From Gammaproteobacteria bacterium (GTDB lineage Bacteria; Pseudomonadota; Gammaproteobacteria; SZUA-140): a DNA stretch of 8,720 bases. Below the pieces are notes generated by a model. That model did no database searches and was not told the origin of the DNA. It worked only from the letters and a program-made list of their open reading frames with translations. The stretch lies in contig JALSHQ010000369.1 in NCBI GenBank assembly GCA_026982145.1, positions 1 through 8,720 of the forward strand, read 5' to 3'. Position 1 is the first letter of the stretch, and each line of letters opens with the position of its first letter. A program made the position numbers and the translations under genes. Shown piece by piece: positions 1 through 6,058 of this stretch.

Positions 1-142
1 TACGGTGCTGCTGCAACATCCCTTTCCCCTCAAACTGTTCACTGATGACCAGCGCCTCAAAATGAGAGCCGTCCCCCGTTACAGTCACCTGACTTTCTGG
101 CATTCCCGCCTCGATCATCTTTTTTATTTCATCAATTTGCAT
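1..142 (-). CDS. ibaG: BolA/IbaG-family protein, N-terminal part (runs off left edge)
   Basis: This is an incomplete reading frame of 47 visible codons from ATG at 142 to the window edge. The protein begins MQIDEIKKMIE and contains VTVTGDGSHFEALVISEQFEG, the hallmark of the IbaG (YrbA) branch of the BolA family, with the conserved His at residue 27 in the GDGSHF loop. BolA-type proteins bind monothiol glutaredoxins and take part in iron-sulfur cluster handling; IbaG is linked to acid stress and envelope function. The start is chosen because the protein then begins where family members do and an AGAG stretch lies about 8 nt upstream. In E. coli the order mlaFEDCB-ibaG-murA is known, so the position just after mlaB supports the call. 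The first in-frame TTG upstream is a less likely start. The C-terminal half lies outside the window. Confidence 0.9.
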   Translation of the reverse strand, partial: MQIDEIKKMIEAGMPESQVTVTGDGSHFEALVISEQFEGKGMLQQHR

Positions 143-268
143 CAATTCATCTCTATCAAAAACAGGAACGCACGCACCTGCAATCGCAATTTTGTTTGTG
201 GTAAATAGATCGCGCTATGGTACCAGAAATCGCTACAAAACGAGATGATTCACCCCATGAGGCGCGAT
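143..268. other. mlaB-ibaG intergenic region, 126 bp
   Basis: There is no gene here on either strand. I see no GC-rich hairpin followed by a T run after the mlaB stop, so readthrough from the mla genes into ibaG is possible. The region has several ATCGC/GCGAT pentamers, including a perfect 7-bp inverted pair (209-215 and 262-268) 46 bp apart, too far apart to be a convincing hairpin or operator. A possible extended -10 element is listed separately. Confidence 0.6.
217..225 (-). promoter_or_regulatory. Possible extended -10 promoter element for ibaG
   Basis: On the minus strand this reads TGG followed by TACCAT, which resembles an extended -10 (TGn plus a TATAAT-like hexamer matching at 4 of 6 positions), about 75 bp before the ibaG start. 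No recognisable TTGACA-like -35 is found at 16-18 bp upstream. It is a weak candidate based on motif appearance only. Confidence 0.2.
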
Positions 269-622
269 TTATGTGCCATTCCCGCGCAAAAAACCTGGGT
301 TCACTAACGACAGCACACCTTCGAGACCACTCAAACGCGCGAGTGCCAACATCTGCGCAGGGGTATTAAGAAAATTAATGGTCATATTCTGCTGCCGGGC
401 GCTACGTGTCCACTCCACCAGCAAGGCAAGCCCTGCGCTATCGGTGCGCGTGACCTTTTGCAGGTCAATCGTGACACCAGCTTTTGCGTGGCTAGCCTCA
501 AGCAGCAGGTGCCGGCCTTCGTTCAACAACCCTGGCACTGTGGAGAAACTGAGTTCACCGCGTAACAAGAACAGCCCGTCAGGCTGACTTTCAAGTTGCG
601 GTTCTGCACGGCTACTGACCAT
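269..622 (-). CDS. mlaB: MlaB, STAS-domain subunit of the Mla phospholipid transporter
   Basis: A 117-residue cytoplasmic STAS-domain protein. MlaB binds the ATPase MlaF and is needed for assembly and activity of the inner-membrane MlaFEDB complex, which moves phospholipid and keeps outer-membrane asymmetry. The core runs from about residue 10 to 105 and includes the family segment DLQKVTRTDSAGLALLVEW, with Asp61-Ser62 at the start of the helix where STAS proteins carry their Ser/Thr switch residue. Length and sequence fit the single-domain MlaB family (about 95-110 residues). The ATG at 622 overlaps the end of mlaC by 11 bp and has an AGAGG Shine-Dalgarno 6 nt upstream inside mlaC, so the two are probably translated together. 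It is the last gene of the mla set and ends with TAA. Confidence 0.93.
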   Translation of the reverse strand: MVSSRAEPQLESQPDGLFLLRGELSFSTVPGLLNEGRHLLLEASHAKAGVTIDLQKVTRTDSAGLALLVEWTRSARQQNMTINFLNTPAQMLALARLSGLEGVLSLVNPGFLRGNGT

Positions 623-1232
623 CGAGCGCCTCTTGGTTACGCTTTTTCAGCTGAGCGATCAGCCCATCGACACCCTTAAGTTTTCGGATCTCACCAGAAA
701 AAGTGGTGCGATAGTTTAACACTAGGCTCACCGCATCGATCTTGACGTTATACACCTTCCACTCCCCATCTTTAAGGTGCAGGCTGTAGTCAATTGGGAT
801 CGGAAAGCCCCCTTTTTGGTCAATTTCTGTTTTCACTACCACATCATTTTTATTTTTTCCTTCACGAAAAGGGAGAAAGAGCACTTCCTGCCCCGAATAC
901 TCCATCATCGCAGTAGCGTAGGTACGCACCAACAAAAAACTGAACTCCTCAATAAATTGCTCGCGCTGCACCTTGTTTGCCTTGCGCCAATGTTTGCCCA
1001 GCACCAAGCGCCCCATGCGCTCAAAATCAAAATGCGGCAGAATGACACCTTCAACCAACTCATAAATATAGACCGGCTGCGCCTTGATTTTCTCTCGCTC
1101 AGCCTCAATAAGCGAAAGCATTTTGGTGGTGGTATCCATCACCAACTGCTGCGCAGGGGCGTTAGCACCGGCCGCGCCCACCGGCAACACCGCAAACACC
1201 CACAAAGAGATGGCCAGTAATAGACGTTTCAT
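612..1232 (-). CDS. mlaC: MlaC, periplasmic phospholipid carrier
   Basis: A 206-residue protein with a Sec signal peptide (MKRLLLAISLWVFAVLPVGA; cleavage probably after residue 20 or 25) and the MlaC/Ttg2D fold. MlaC carries single phospholipid molecules across the periplasm between the MlaFEDB complex and the outer membrane. Diagnostic segments are HFDFERMGRLVLGKHWR near residues 67-83, QREQFIEEFSFLLVRTYA near 89-106, the GEWKVYNVKIDAVSLVLNYR block near 156-175, and the final IRKLKGVDGLIAQLKKR helix. Length is close to that of E. coli MlaC. A strong AGGGGA Shine-Dalgarno lies 6 nt before the ATG, and the start codon shares one base with the stop of the upstream TolC-like gene (TAATG). The TAG stop lies within the beginning of mlaB. 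The reading frame is intact. Confidence 0.95.
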   Translation of the reverse strand: MKRLLLAISLWVFAVLPVGAAGANAPAQQLVMDTTTKMLSLIEAEREKIKAQPVYIYELVEGVILPHFDFERMGRLVLGKHWRKANKVQREQFIEEFSFLLVRTYATAMMEYSGQEVLFLPFREGKNKNDVVVKTEIDQKGGFPIPIDYSLHLKDGEWKVYNVKIDAVSLVLNYRTTFSGEIRKLKGVDGLIAQLKKRNQEALDGQ

Positions 1233-2590
1233 TAATAATCCCCTGTTACATAGCGCAGGCGCGCGACATGCATATTGTAGTCATTCACGGCTCTCAGATA
1301 ATCACTATAGACCAGCACATACCCTTGGAATGCGGCCAATATCGCCTCCGCTTCTTCAAGCCCCGCTTCAAAATCGATGTAGCGACTCGTCATCCAGCGG
1401 CGTGCCGCGCGACTTCCCTGCTTAAGCTCGACAACGGCATTATAGTGTCCTTGAACATGATGGAATTGCTCGGCCACCTGAAAAGGGATCCCCTTCTGCG
1501 CAAACGCAGAACGCTCAGCCAATGCGGCGAGGTCTGCATTGGCACCGGCTACCTCGGCTTTCTGTACGCCGCTCGCCCAGCTCCACTTCACTCCCACCAT
1601 CGGTGTTGCACCGTAATCGTTAAAAGGGTCATAAATATAGGGGTTTTTTAGCTTGTCCCGCCCCGGTGAGTAAGCAGCCGTTCCTGCAATACCCGCATAA
1701 AGATTAGGCCGCTTACCCGCCCGGTGCGCTGCCACCAGCGAGCGCCGCGCCCGCAGCCCCGCTTCCAGCTGCGCCATTTCAGGGCGATGCAAAAGCGCCC
1801 GCTGCTGCAACACTTTAAGACTTTCCGTGGGCTGCGCTACCGGGCGGATGCGGCTGTCAGCCAGCTCAAGTTCGACATCGCGGCCAATACCGGTCAACAT
1901 CTTCAAACCCGCCAATGCAATCGCTTCAACAGAGGCGGCACGGGCATGATAACGCTTAACGATGGCCATGCCACTCTGCAATGCATAAAGGTCGGCTTGG
2001 CGCACATCGCCTTTTTCTTCGTCAAGCCAACGCGCAACGAGGTCTAACGCTTTTTGCAGGCGACTCTCAACATCTTCAAATAGGTAGCGGGTATCACGCG
2101 CCGTTAGATAACCGTAATAAGCACGCGTCACATCGAGCACAGTATCGCCACGCTGAATCCGCACATCTTCTTTTTTAACCGCAATATTGCCTTTCGCCGC
2201 ATCAGCAAAGTGTTCAATTTTACCAAAGGTATAAAGTGGTTTAATAATGCTGAAGCGCACCGAAGTCCACGAGGTAAGCCCGTTATAATCATATTTATCA
2301 GCACGCGGCGTCACACCATCGGCGGCAAAAAAACCGCCTTCAATTTTGGTGGTCAGGCCGACAAAGGCGTTCACATCAAAGATCAGATCATCACTCCCTT
2401 CCGCCTTTTGCAACAGCGCGCGCGCCGCGTTGACCAGTTGCAGACGCTCTTCGATGCGAGGATCGGTTGCCAGCGCACGTTCAATCGCATCATCCAACGA
2501 CATCGTCTGTTTCAACTCAGCACTTGCCACCGGCGTGCCAAGCGCAATGAAAGCGCTTAAACCCAATGTAAAAAGTGACCGCAGATACAT
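1232..2590 (-). CDS. TolC-family outer membrane channel protein inside the mla operon
   Basis: A 452-residue protein with a signal peptide cut probably after Ala24 (VASA-E) and no lipobox Cys, so it is not predicted to be acylated. The mature protein begins with the outer-membrane-efflux (OEP) signature MSLDDAIERALATDPRIEERL at residues 30-50. VRFSIIKPLYTFGKIE (111-126) is the usual 'QPLydfG' step after the first barrel hairpin. Long Ala/Arg/Glu-rich helices follow, and the second repeat begins near 264 (RALLHRPEMAQLEAGLRARR). A Tyr/Pro-rich stretch (302-332) would be the second barrel hairpin. In place of the common 'lFdGG' it has WSWASGVQKAEV (336-347). TolC-type trimers form outer-membrane and periplasmic ducts for efflux or type I secretion, but no HlyD-like adaptor or exporter is near. 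Its TAATG junctions with mlaD and mlaC and the AAGGAG Shine-Dalgarno 10 nt upstream make it an integral part of the Mla operon. The substrate is unknown; a role in lipid transport is inferred from context only. Confidence 0.9.
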   Translation of the reverse strand: MYLRSLFTLGLSAFIALGTPVASAELKQTMSLDDAIERALATDPRIEERLQLVNAARALLQKAEGSDDLIFDVNAFVGLTTKIEGGFFAADGVTPRADKYDYNGLTSWTSVRFSIIKPLYTFGKIEHFADAAKGNIAVKKEDVRIQRGDTVLDVTRAYYGYLTARDTRYLFEDVESRLQKALDLVARWLDEEKGDVRQADLYALQSGMAIVKRYHARAASVEAIALAGLKMLTGIGRDVELELADSRIRPVAQPTESLKVLQQRALLHRPEMAQLEAGLRARRSLVAAHRAGKRPNLYAGIAGTAAYSPGRDKLKNPYIYDPFNDYGATPMVGVKWSWASGVQKAEVAGANADLAALAERSAFAQKGIPFQVAEQFHHVQGHYNAVVELKQGSRAARRWMTSRYIDFEAGLEEAEAILAAFQGYVLVYSDYLRAVNDYNMHVARLRYVTGDY

Positions 2591-3063
2591 TATTCAGAAG
2601 CTCCTTCTGAAGCTTTACTAAAAATGAACTGGCCGATGATCTGCTCCAGCACCATCGCCGACTGGGTCAATGTGATCTGGTCGCCATCTTTCAAAAACAG
2701 CTCTTCGCCGCCCGGCTCAAAACCGATGTACTGCTCACCCAACAATCCCGAAGTGAAGATACTGGCGGAGGTGTCGGTGGGAAGGCGGTCATATTTGGGG
2801 TCGATGGTCATCGTCACCACTGCTTCGTAATCTTCTTGATCAAAGTCGATCGCTGAGACGCGACCAATGCGCACCCCGCCTACGCTGACTGCGGAGAGCA
2901 CTTTGAGGCCGCCGATATTTTCAAACTGCGCCGACACTTCATAGCCGTCAACATTAGCAAAAGCGTTGAGGTTGCTCACTTTCATCGCCAGCATAAAGAG
3001 CGCGGCAATGCCGGCCACCACAAAAGCCCCTACCATCGTCTCTATTAATCGTGTGTTTTGCAT
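2590..3063 (-). CDS. mlaD: MlaD, MCE-domain substrate-binding subunit of the Mla complex
   Basis: A 157-residue protein with one N-terminal membrane anchor (about residues 8-28, MVGAFVVAGIAALFMLAMKVS in part) followed by one MCE domain (about 40-118). The domain shows the family features YEVSAQFENIGGLKVLSAVSVGG (41-63), RIGRVSAIDFD (66-75), and SGLLGEQYIGFEPGG (105-119). MlaD forms a hexameric ring on MlaE in the periplasm; its hydrophobic pore passes phospholipid to or from MlaC. The tail TQSAMVLEQIIGQFIF (133-148) matches the pore-lining C-terminal helix of MlaD proteins. It is somewhat shorter than E. coli MlaD (183 residues), lacking the extended tail. The ATG at 3063 has AAGGA 7 nt upstream and lies 29 bp after mlaE. 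The stop TAA shares a base with the ATG of the TolC-like gene. Confidence 0.95.
   Translation of the reverse strand: MQNTRLIETMVGAFVVAGIAALFMLAMKVSNLNAFANVDGYEVSAQFENIGGLKVLSAVSVGGVRIGRVSAIDFDQEDYEAVVTMTIDPKYDRLPTDTSASIFTSGLLGEQYIGFEPGGEELFLKDGDQITLTQSAMVLEQIIGQFIFSKASEGASE
2593..2611 (-). promoter_or_regulatory. Stem-loop holding the Shine-Dalgarno of the TolC-like gene
   Basis: A perfect 8-bp inverted repeat (minus strand TTCAGAAG, loop GAG, CTTCTGAA) lies in the last codons of mlaD. The Shine-Dalgarno AAGGAG (2606-2601) is formed by the end of the left arm plus the loop, 10 nt before the ATG at 2590. The repeat also encodes the short duplicated tail ASEGASE of MlaD, so the symmetry may come from that. 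If it folds in the mRNA, it would limit free initiation and favour coupling to mlaD translation. The symmetry is seen directly; the regulatory role is inference. Confidence 0.45.
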
Positions 3064-3092
3064 CTTAACGTCCTTTAATTCTATGCACTCAC

Positions 3093-3872
3093 TTACACTT
3101 CACCAAACATCAGCGCAGTCAAAACAAAGTCGAGCCCCAGCACAGCCAGCGAGGCGTAAACAACCGTCCGAGTGGTGGCACGGCTCACCCCTTCAGAGGT
3201 CGGCACCGCATCGTACCCTTCAAACACCGCAATCCATGTCACCACGATACCAAAAGCGATACTCTTGATCACGCCGTTCATGATGTCTTCATAAAAATCG
3301 ACACGCGCCTGCATCTGCGACCAGAACGCCCCGGCATCGACCCCCAGCAGCCCCACCCCAGCAATATAGCCACCCATTACGCCCACTGCACTAAAGATGG
3401 CGGCCAACAGCGGCATCGACAATACTCCAGCAAAAAAACGTGGTGCAATCACCCTTTTTAGCGGATCCACTGCCATCATCTCCATACCAGAAAGCTGTTC
3501 CGTCGCTTTCATCAAACCGATTTCTGCGGTGAGTGCTGAGCCAGCACGCCCGGCAAAGAGCAGCGCCGCGACCACCGGCCCCAGCTCTCGCACCAGTGAG
3601 AGCGCAACCATCACCCCGAGTGACTCTTCAGCGCCAAAATCGACCAGCGTGTAATAACCCTGCAACCCCAGTACCATGCCGACAAAAAGCCCGGCGACCA
3701 CCACAATCACCAGCGACAGCACCCCCACTGAAAAGACCTGCTGAATCAGCAGTGGCAAGCGCAACAGCAGGCTCGGTAGCCCCATCAGCAGTGCCCACAA
3801 AAACAGACTTGCACGCCCCAGTCGCTGCAGTGCCACTAGCGCGTTGTGACCGAGTTGTTGCAGGGCGTTCAT
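3093..3872 (-). CDS. mlaE: MlaE, inner-membrane permease of the Mla complex
   Basis: A 259-residue, very hydrophobic MlaE-family (YrbE/Ttg2B) permease. Hydrophobic segments lie near residues 22-36, 46-70, 85-106, 144-175 and 199-217, with a last one near 238-257. The family block ELGPVVAALLFAGRAGSAL followed by TAEIGLMKATEQLSGMEMMAVDP (about 95-136) is complete, as is RVIAPRFFAGVLSMPLLA (140-157). MlaE is the transmembrane core that couples ATP hydrolysis by MlaF to phospholipid movement between the inner membrane and the MlaD ring. Its ATG overlaps the mlaF stop by 4 bp (ATGA), typical of coupled subunits, and mlaD follows after 29 bp. Length equals the E. coli family norm of about 260 residues. 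Confidence 0.96.
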   Translation of the reverse strand: MNALQQLGHNALVALQRLGRASLFLWALLMGLPSLLLRLPLLIQQVFSVGVLSLVIVVVAGLFVGMVLGLQGYYTLVDFGAEESLGVMVALSLVRELGPVVAALLFAGRAGSALTAEIGLMKATEQLSGMEMMAVDPLKRVIAPRFFAGVLSMPLLAAIFSAVGVMGGYIAGVGLLGVDAGAFWSQMQARVDFYEDIMNGVIKSIAFGIVVTWIAVFEGYDAVPTSEGVSRATTRTVVYASLAVLGLDFVLTALMFGEV

Positions 3873-4687
3873 CGCCGCGCCTCATTTGACAGCAGCTCTT
3901 CGGCGTAGTCATCGGCGGGATAGTGAAACGGCACCGGACCATCCGGTGTGCCCTGCATAAATTGGCGCACCCATTCGGAATCCGACTCACGCAGCGCCTC
4001 TGGCGTGCCCTGCCCCACCACTTTTCCCTGCGACAGTACATAGATGTAATCAGCAATCGCCGAGGTCTCTGCAACATCGTGGGACACAATAATACTGGTC
4101 AGCCCCAGCACCGCATTCAGGTCGCGAATCAATTTCACTAGCACCCCCATCGAGATTGGATCCTGCCCGGTAAACGGCTCGTCATACATAATCATCATCG
4201 GGTCGAGTGCAATCGCACGTGCCAGCGCCACTCTGCGCGCCATGCCGCCCGAGAGCTCGCTGGGCATGAGCCGTTGCGCACCGCGCAGCCCGACCGCCTC
4301 CAGCTTCATCAACACCAAGTCGCGCACCATGGCCTCGGGGAGCCCTGAATGCTCTCGCAGCGGGAAGGCGACATTATCGAAAACAGAGAGATCGGTCAGC
4401 AGTGCGCCGCTCTGAAAGAGCATTCCCATCCGCTTACGCAGCTCGAACAGCTCACCCCGGGGTAGGCGCGGCACTTCATGGCCATCAACATAGAGTGTGC
4501 CCGCGGTGGGGCGGATCTGCCCGCCGATCAGCCGCAGCAGCGTGGTTTTGCCAGTGCCGCTCGGCCCCATGATAGCGGTCACTTTGCCGCGCTGCAGGTC
4601 GAGGTCGATGCCGTCAAAGATCACTCGCGAGCCGAACTTAAAGGTCAGCCCGCGCACTACCACTAGGTTGTCGATTGTATCTGTCAT
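3869..4687 (-). CDS. mlaF: MlaF, ATP-binding subunit of the Mla phospholipid transporter
   Basis: A 272-residue ABC ATPase with every nucleotide-binding element: Walker A GPSGTGKTT (41-49), Q-loop Gln92 in MLFQSGALL, signature LSGG (145-148, LSGGMARRVALARA), Walker B MIMYDEP with Asp169-Glu170, and switch His203. It also has the MlaF-type tail ending GPVPFHYPADDYAEELLSNEARR (about 250-272), which in E. coli contacts MlaB of the neighbouring protomer. It drives lipid transport by the MlaFEDB complex from the cytoplasmic side. It starts 33 bp after pmbA. A stop codon closes the frame 12 nt upstream of the ATG at 4687, so the start cannot be moved far. No good Shine-Dalgarno is visible before it, which is odd for the first gene of the set. 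The stop overlaps the mlaE start. Confidence 0.96.
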   Translation of the reverse strand: MTDTIDNLVVVRGLTFKFGSRVIFDGIDLDLQRGKVTAIMGPSGTGKTTLLRLIGGQIRPTAGTLYVDGHEVPRLPRGELFELRKRMGMLFQSGALLTDLSVFDNVAFPLREHSGLPEAMVRDLVLMKLEAVGLRGAQRLMPSELSGGMARRVALARAIALDPMMIMYDEPFTGQDPISMGVLVKLIRDLNAVLGLTSIIVSHDVAETSAIADYIYVLSQGKVVGQGTPEALRESDSEWVRQFMQGTPDGPVPFHYPADDYAEELLSNEARR

Positions 4688-4720
4688 AAGTGAGTGTTAA
4701 TGAAGTGCGCTATGGTCAGT

Positions 4721-6058
4721 TTATGTACCGGCAACCGTCATCGCATCGATCAGCAGCGAGCCGCATTTGATGTTACTGCGATAATCGACATCACTGCCCA
4801 CCGCCTGCAACTGCATGAACATATCGCTGAGATTGCTGGCAATGGTGATCTCATCCACCGGGTAGGCGATCACCCCATTTTCAACCCAGAAACCTGCCGC
4901 ACCGCGGGAGTAATCCCCCGTCACGGTATTGACGCCCATGCCAAGCAGCTCTGTCACCAGCAGGCCGGTGCCCATTTCGCGTAGCAGCCCTTGCTGATCT
5001 AGCTCGCCCGGTTCAATCAGTACGTTATGGACGCCGCCCGCATTGCCAGTGCTCTCCATCTTCAATTTACGTGCAGAGTAGCTGTCGAGCACATACCCTT
5101 GCAGTACACCGTCGCGCACTAAGTCACGCGCATAAGTGGCCACCCCTTCGCTATCATACGGGGCACTGCCCAGCTCCTTTTTCATATGTGGCCGCTCGTG
5201 AATATGAACAAACTCAGGGAAGATCTGCTCACCGAGCTTGTTAAGCAGAAAAGAAGATTCACGATAGAGGTTACCGCCACGGATGGCCGTAATCATGTGC
5301 GAAACCAAACTCCCTGCCACATCTGCCGCAAACAGCACCGGCACCTTGCAGGTATCGATGCGTCGCCCCCCTAAACGTTGCAAGGTTCTGGCGGCTGTTT
5401 TTTTACCCACCTCAACGGCGGCTTCAAGGTCTTTGCCATCACGCGCTACCGAGTACCAATAGTCACGCTGCATCCCCTTTTCATCTTCTGCAATCACGCT
5501 GCAGCTGATGCTATGGCGCGAGGTTGAGTAGCTGCCAATAAAACCATGGCTATTGGCATAGACCCGCGTGCCCGCATGGCTGGAGAGGCTTGCGCCCTCT
5601 GAATTAGAGATTTTTGCGTCATAACTGCGCGCAGCATCTTCACACACCTTGGCCTGCGCGATCGCCGCCTCGGGGGTAAGGTCCCATGGATAGTAGAGAT
5701 CGAGATCTGGAATCTCGGTCGCCATGCGCTCAGCATCGGCCAGCCCGGCGTAAGGGTCTTCCGCCGTAAAGGTGGCGATACTGCAGGCGGCGCGTACCGC
5801 ATCTTCCAGCGCTGCCGATGAAAAATCAGCGCTGCTGGCAGTGCCTTTTCGCTGCCCGAAATAGACGGTAATGCCGAGCCCTTTATCTTTGTTGAACTCG
5901 ATCGTCTCCACTTCACCCAAGCGCACATTAACCGACAGCCCCGACTCTTCACTCACCGCCGCTTCGGCAGCACTCGCCCCCTGCGCTTTCGCCAGCTGTA
6001 GCACTTGCTCTGCCACCGCTGCGAGCGCGGCCTGTTCTTTTTCAGTAGCGTGACTCAT
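4721..6058 (-). CDS. pmbA: PmbA/TldE, non-catalytic partner of the TldD/TldE metalloprotease
   Basis: A 445-residue U62-family protein paired with TldD. TldD and TldE form a cytoplasmic heterodimeric protease that, in E. coli, trims the microcin B17 precursor and degrades the antitoxin CcdA; unfolded peptides are threaded into its cavity. As expected for the TldE half, the region matching the TldD zinc helix reads FAADVAGSLVSH (243-254) and lacks HEXXXH. Family segments present are KLKMESTGNAGGVHNVLIEPG (331-351), LLVTELLGMGVNTVTGDYSRGAAGFWVENG (366-395) and SNIKCGSLLIDAMTVAG near the C terminus. Its ATG overlaps the tldD stop as ATGA, so the two subunits are probably made in equal amounts. 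In many gammaproteobacteria yjgA (darP) adjoins pmbA; it is absent here, and mlaF follows instead. Confidence 0.96.
   Translation of the reverse strand: MSHATEKEQAALAAVAEQVLQLAKAQGASAAEAAVSEESGLSVNVRLGEVETIEFNKDKGLGITVYFGQRKGTASSADFSSAALEDAVRAACSIATFTAEDPYAGLADAERMATEIPDLDLYYPWDLTPEAAIAQAKVCEDAARSYDAKISNSEGASLSSHAGTRVYANSHGFIGSYSTSRHSISCSVIAEDEKGMQRDYWYSVARDGKDLEAAVEVGKKTAARTLQRLGGRRIDTCKVPVLFAADVAGSLVSHMITAIRGGNLYRESSFLLNKLGEQIFPEFVHIHERPHMKKELGSAPYDSEGVATYARDLVRDGVLQGYVLDSYSARKLKMESTGNAGGVHNVLIEPGELDQQGLLREMGTGLLVTELLGMGVNTVTGDYSRGAAGFWVENGVIAYPVDEITIASNLSDMFMQLQAVGSDVDYRSNIKCGSLLIDAMTVAGT

Noticed and set aside
5..208. 67-codon open frame on the plus strand at the left edge
   Set aside because: The minus strand here encodes the IbaG start with the GDGSHF motif; the plus frame has no family features.
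209..268. 7-bp inverted pair ATCGCGC/GCGCGAT and repeated ATCGC pentamers after mlaB
   Set aside because: The arms are 46 bp apart, there is no following T run, and short GC-rich words recur by chance; not supported as terminator or operator.
777..1220. 147-codon open frame on the plus strand opposite mlaC
   Set aside because: It is antisense to a clear MlaC gene, has no family resemblance and an unlikely composition; it is a shadow of the coding strand.
1232..2590. TolC-like gene as part of a type I secretion or RND efflux operon
   Set aside because: No membrane fusion protein, exporter ATPase with fused permease, or RND pump is adjacent; all neighbours are Mla genes.
3628..4089. 153-codon open frame on the minus strand across the mlaF/mlaE junction
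   Set aside because: It is out of frame with both mlaF and mlaE, which are fully conserved, and its Arg/Cys-rich sequence is typical of a shifted frame.
4721..6058. PmbA as an inactivated protease lacking HEXXXH
   Set aside because: Absence of the zinc motif is normal for the TldE/PmbA half of the heterodimer, so it is not a defect.
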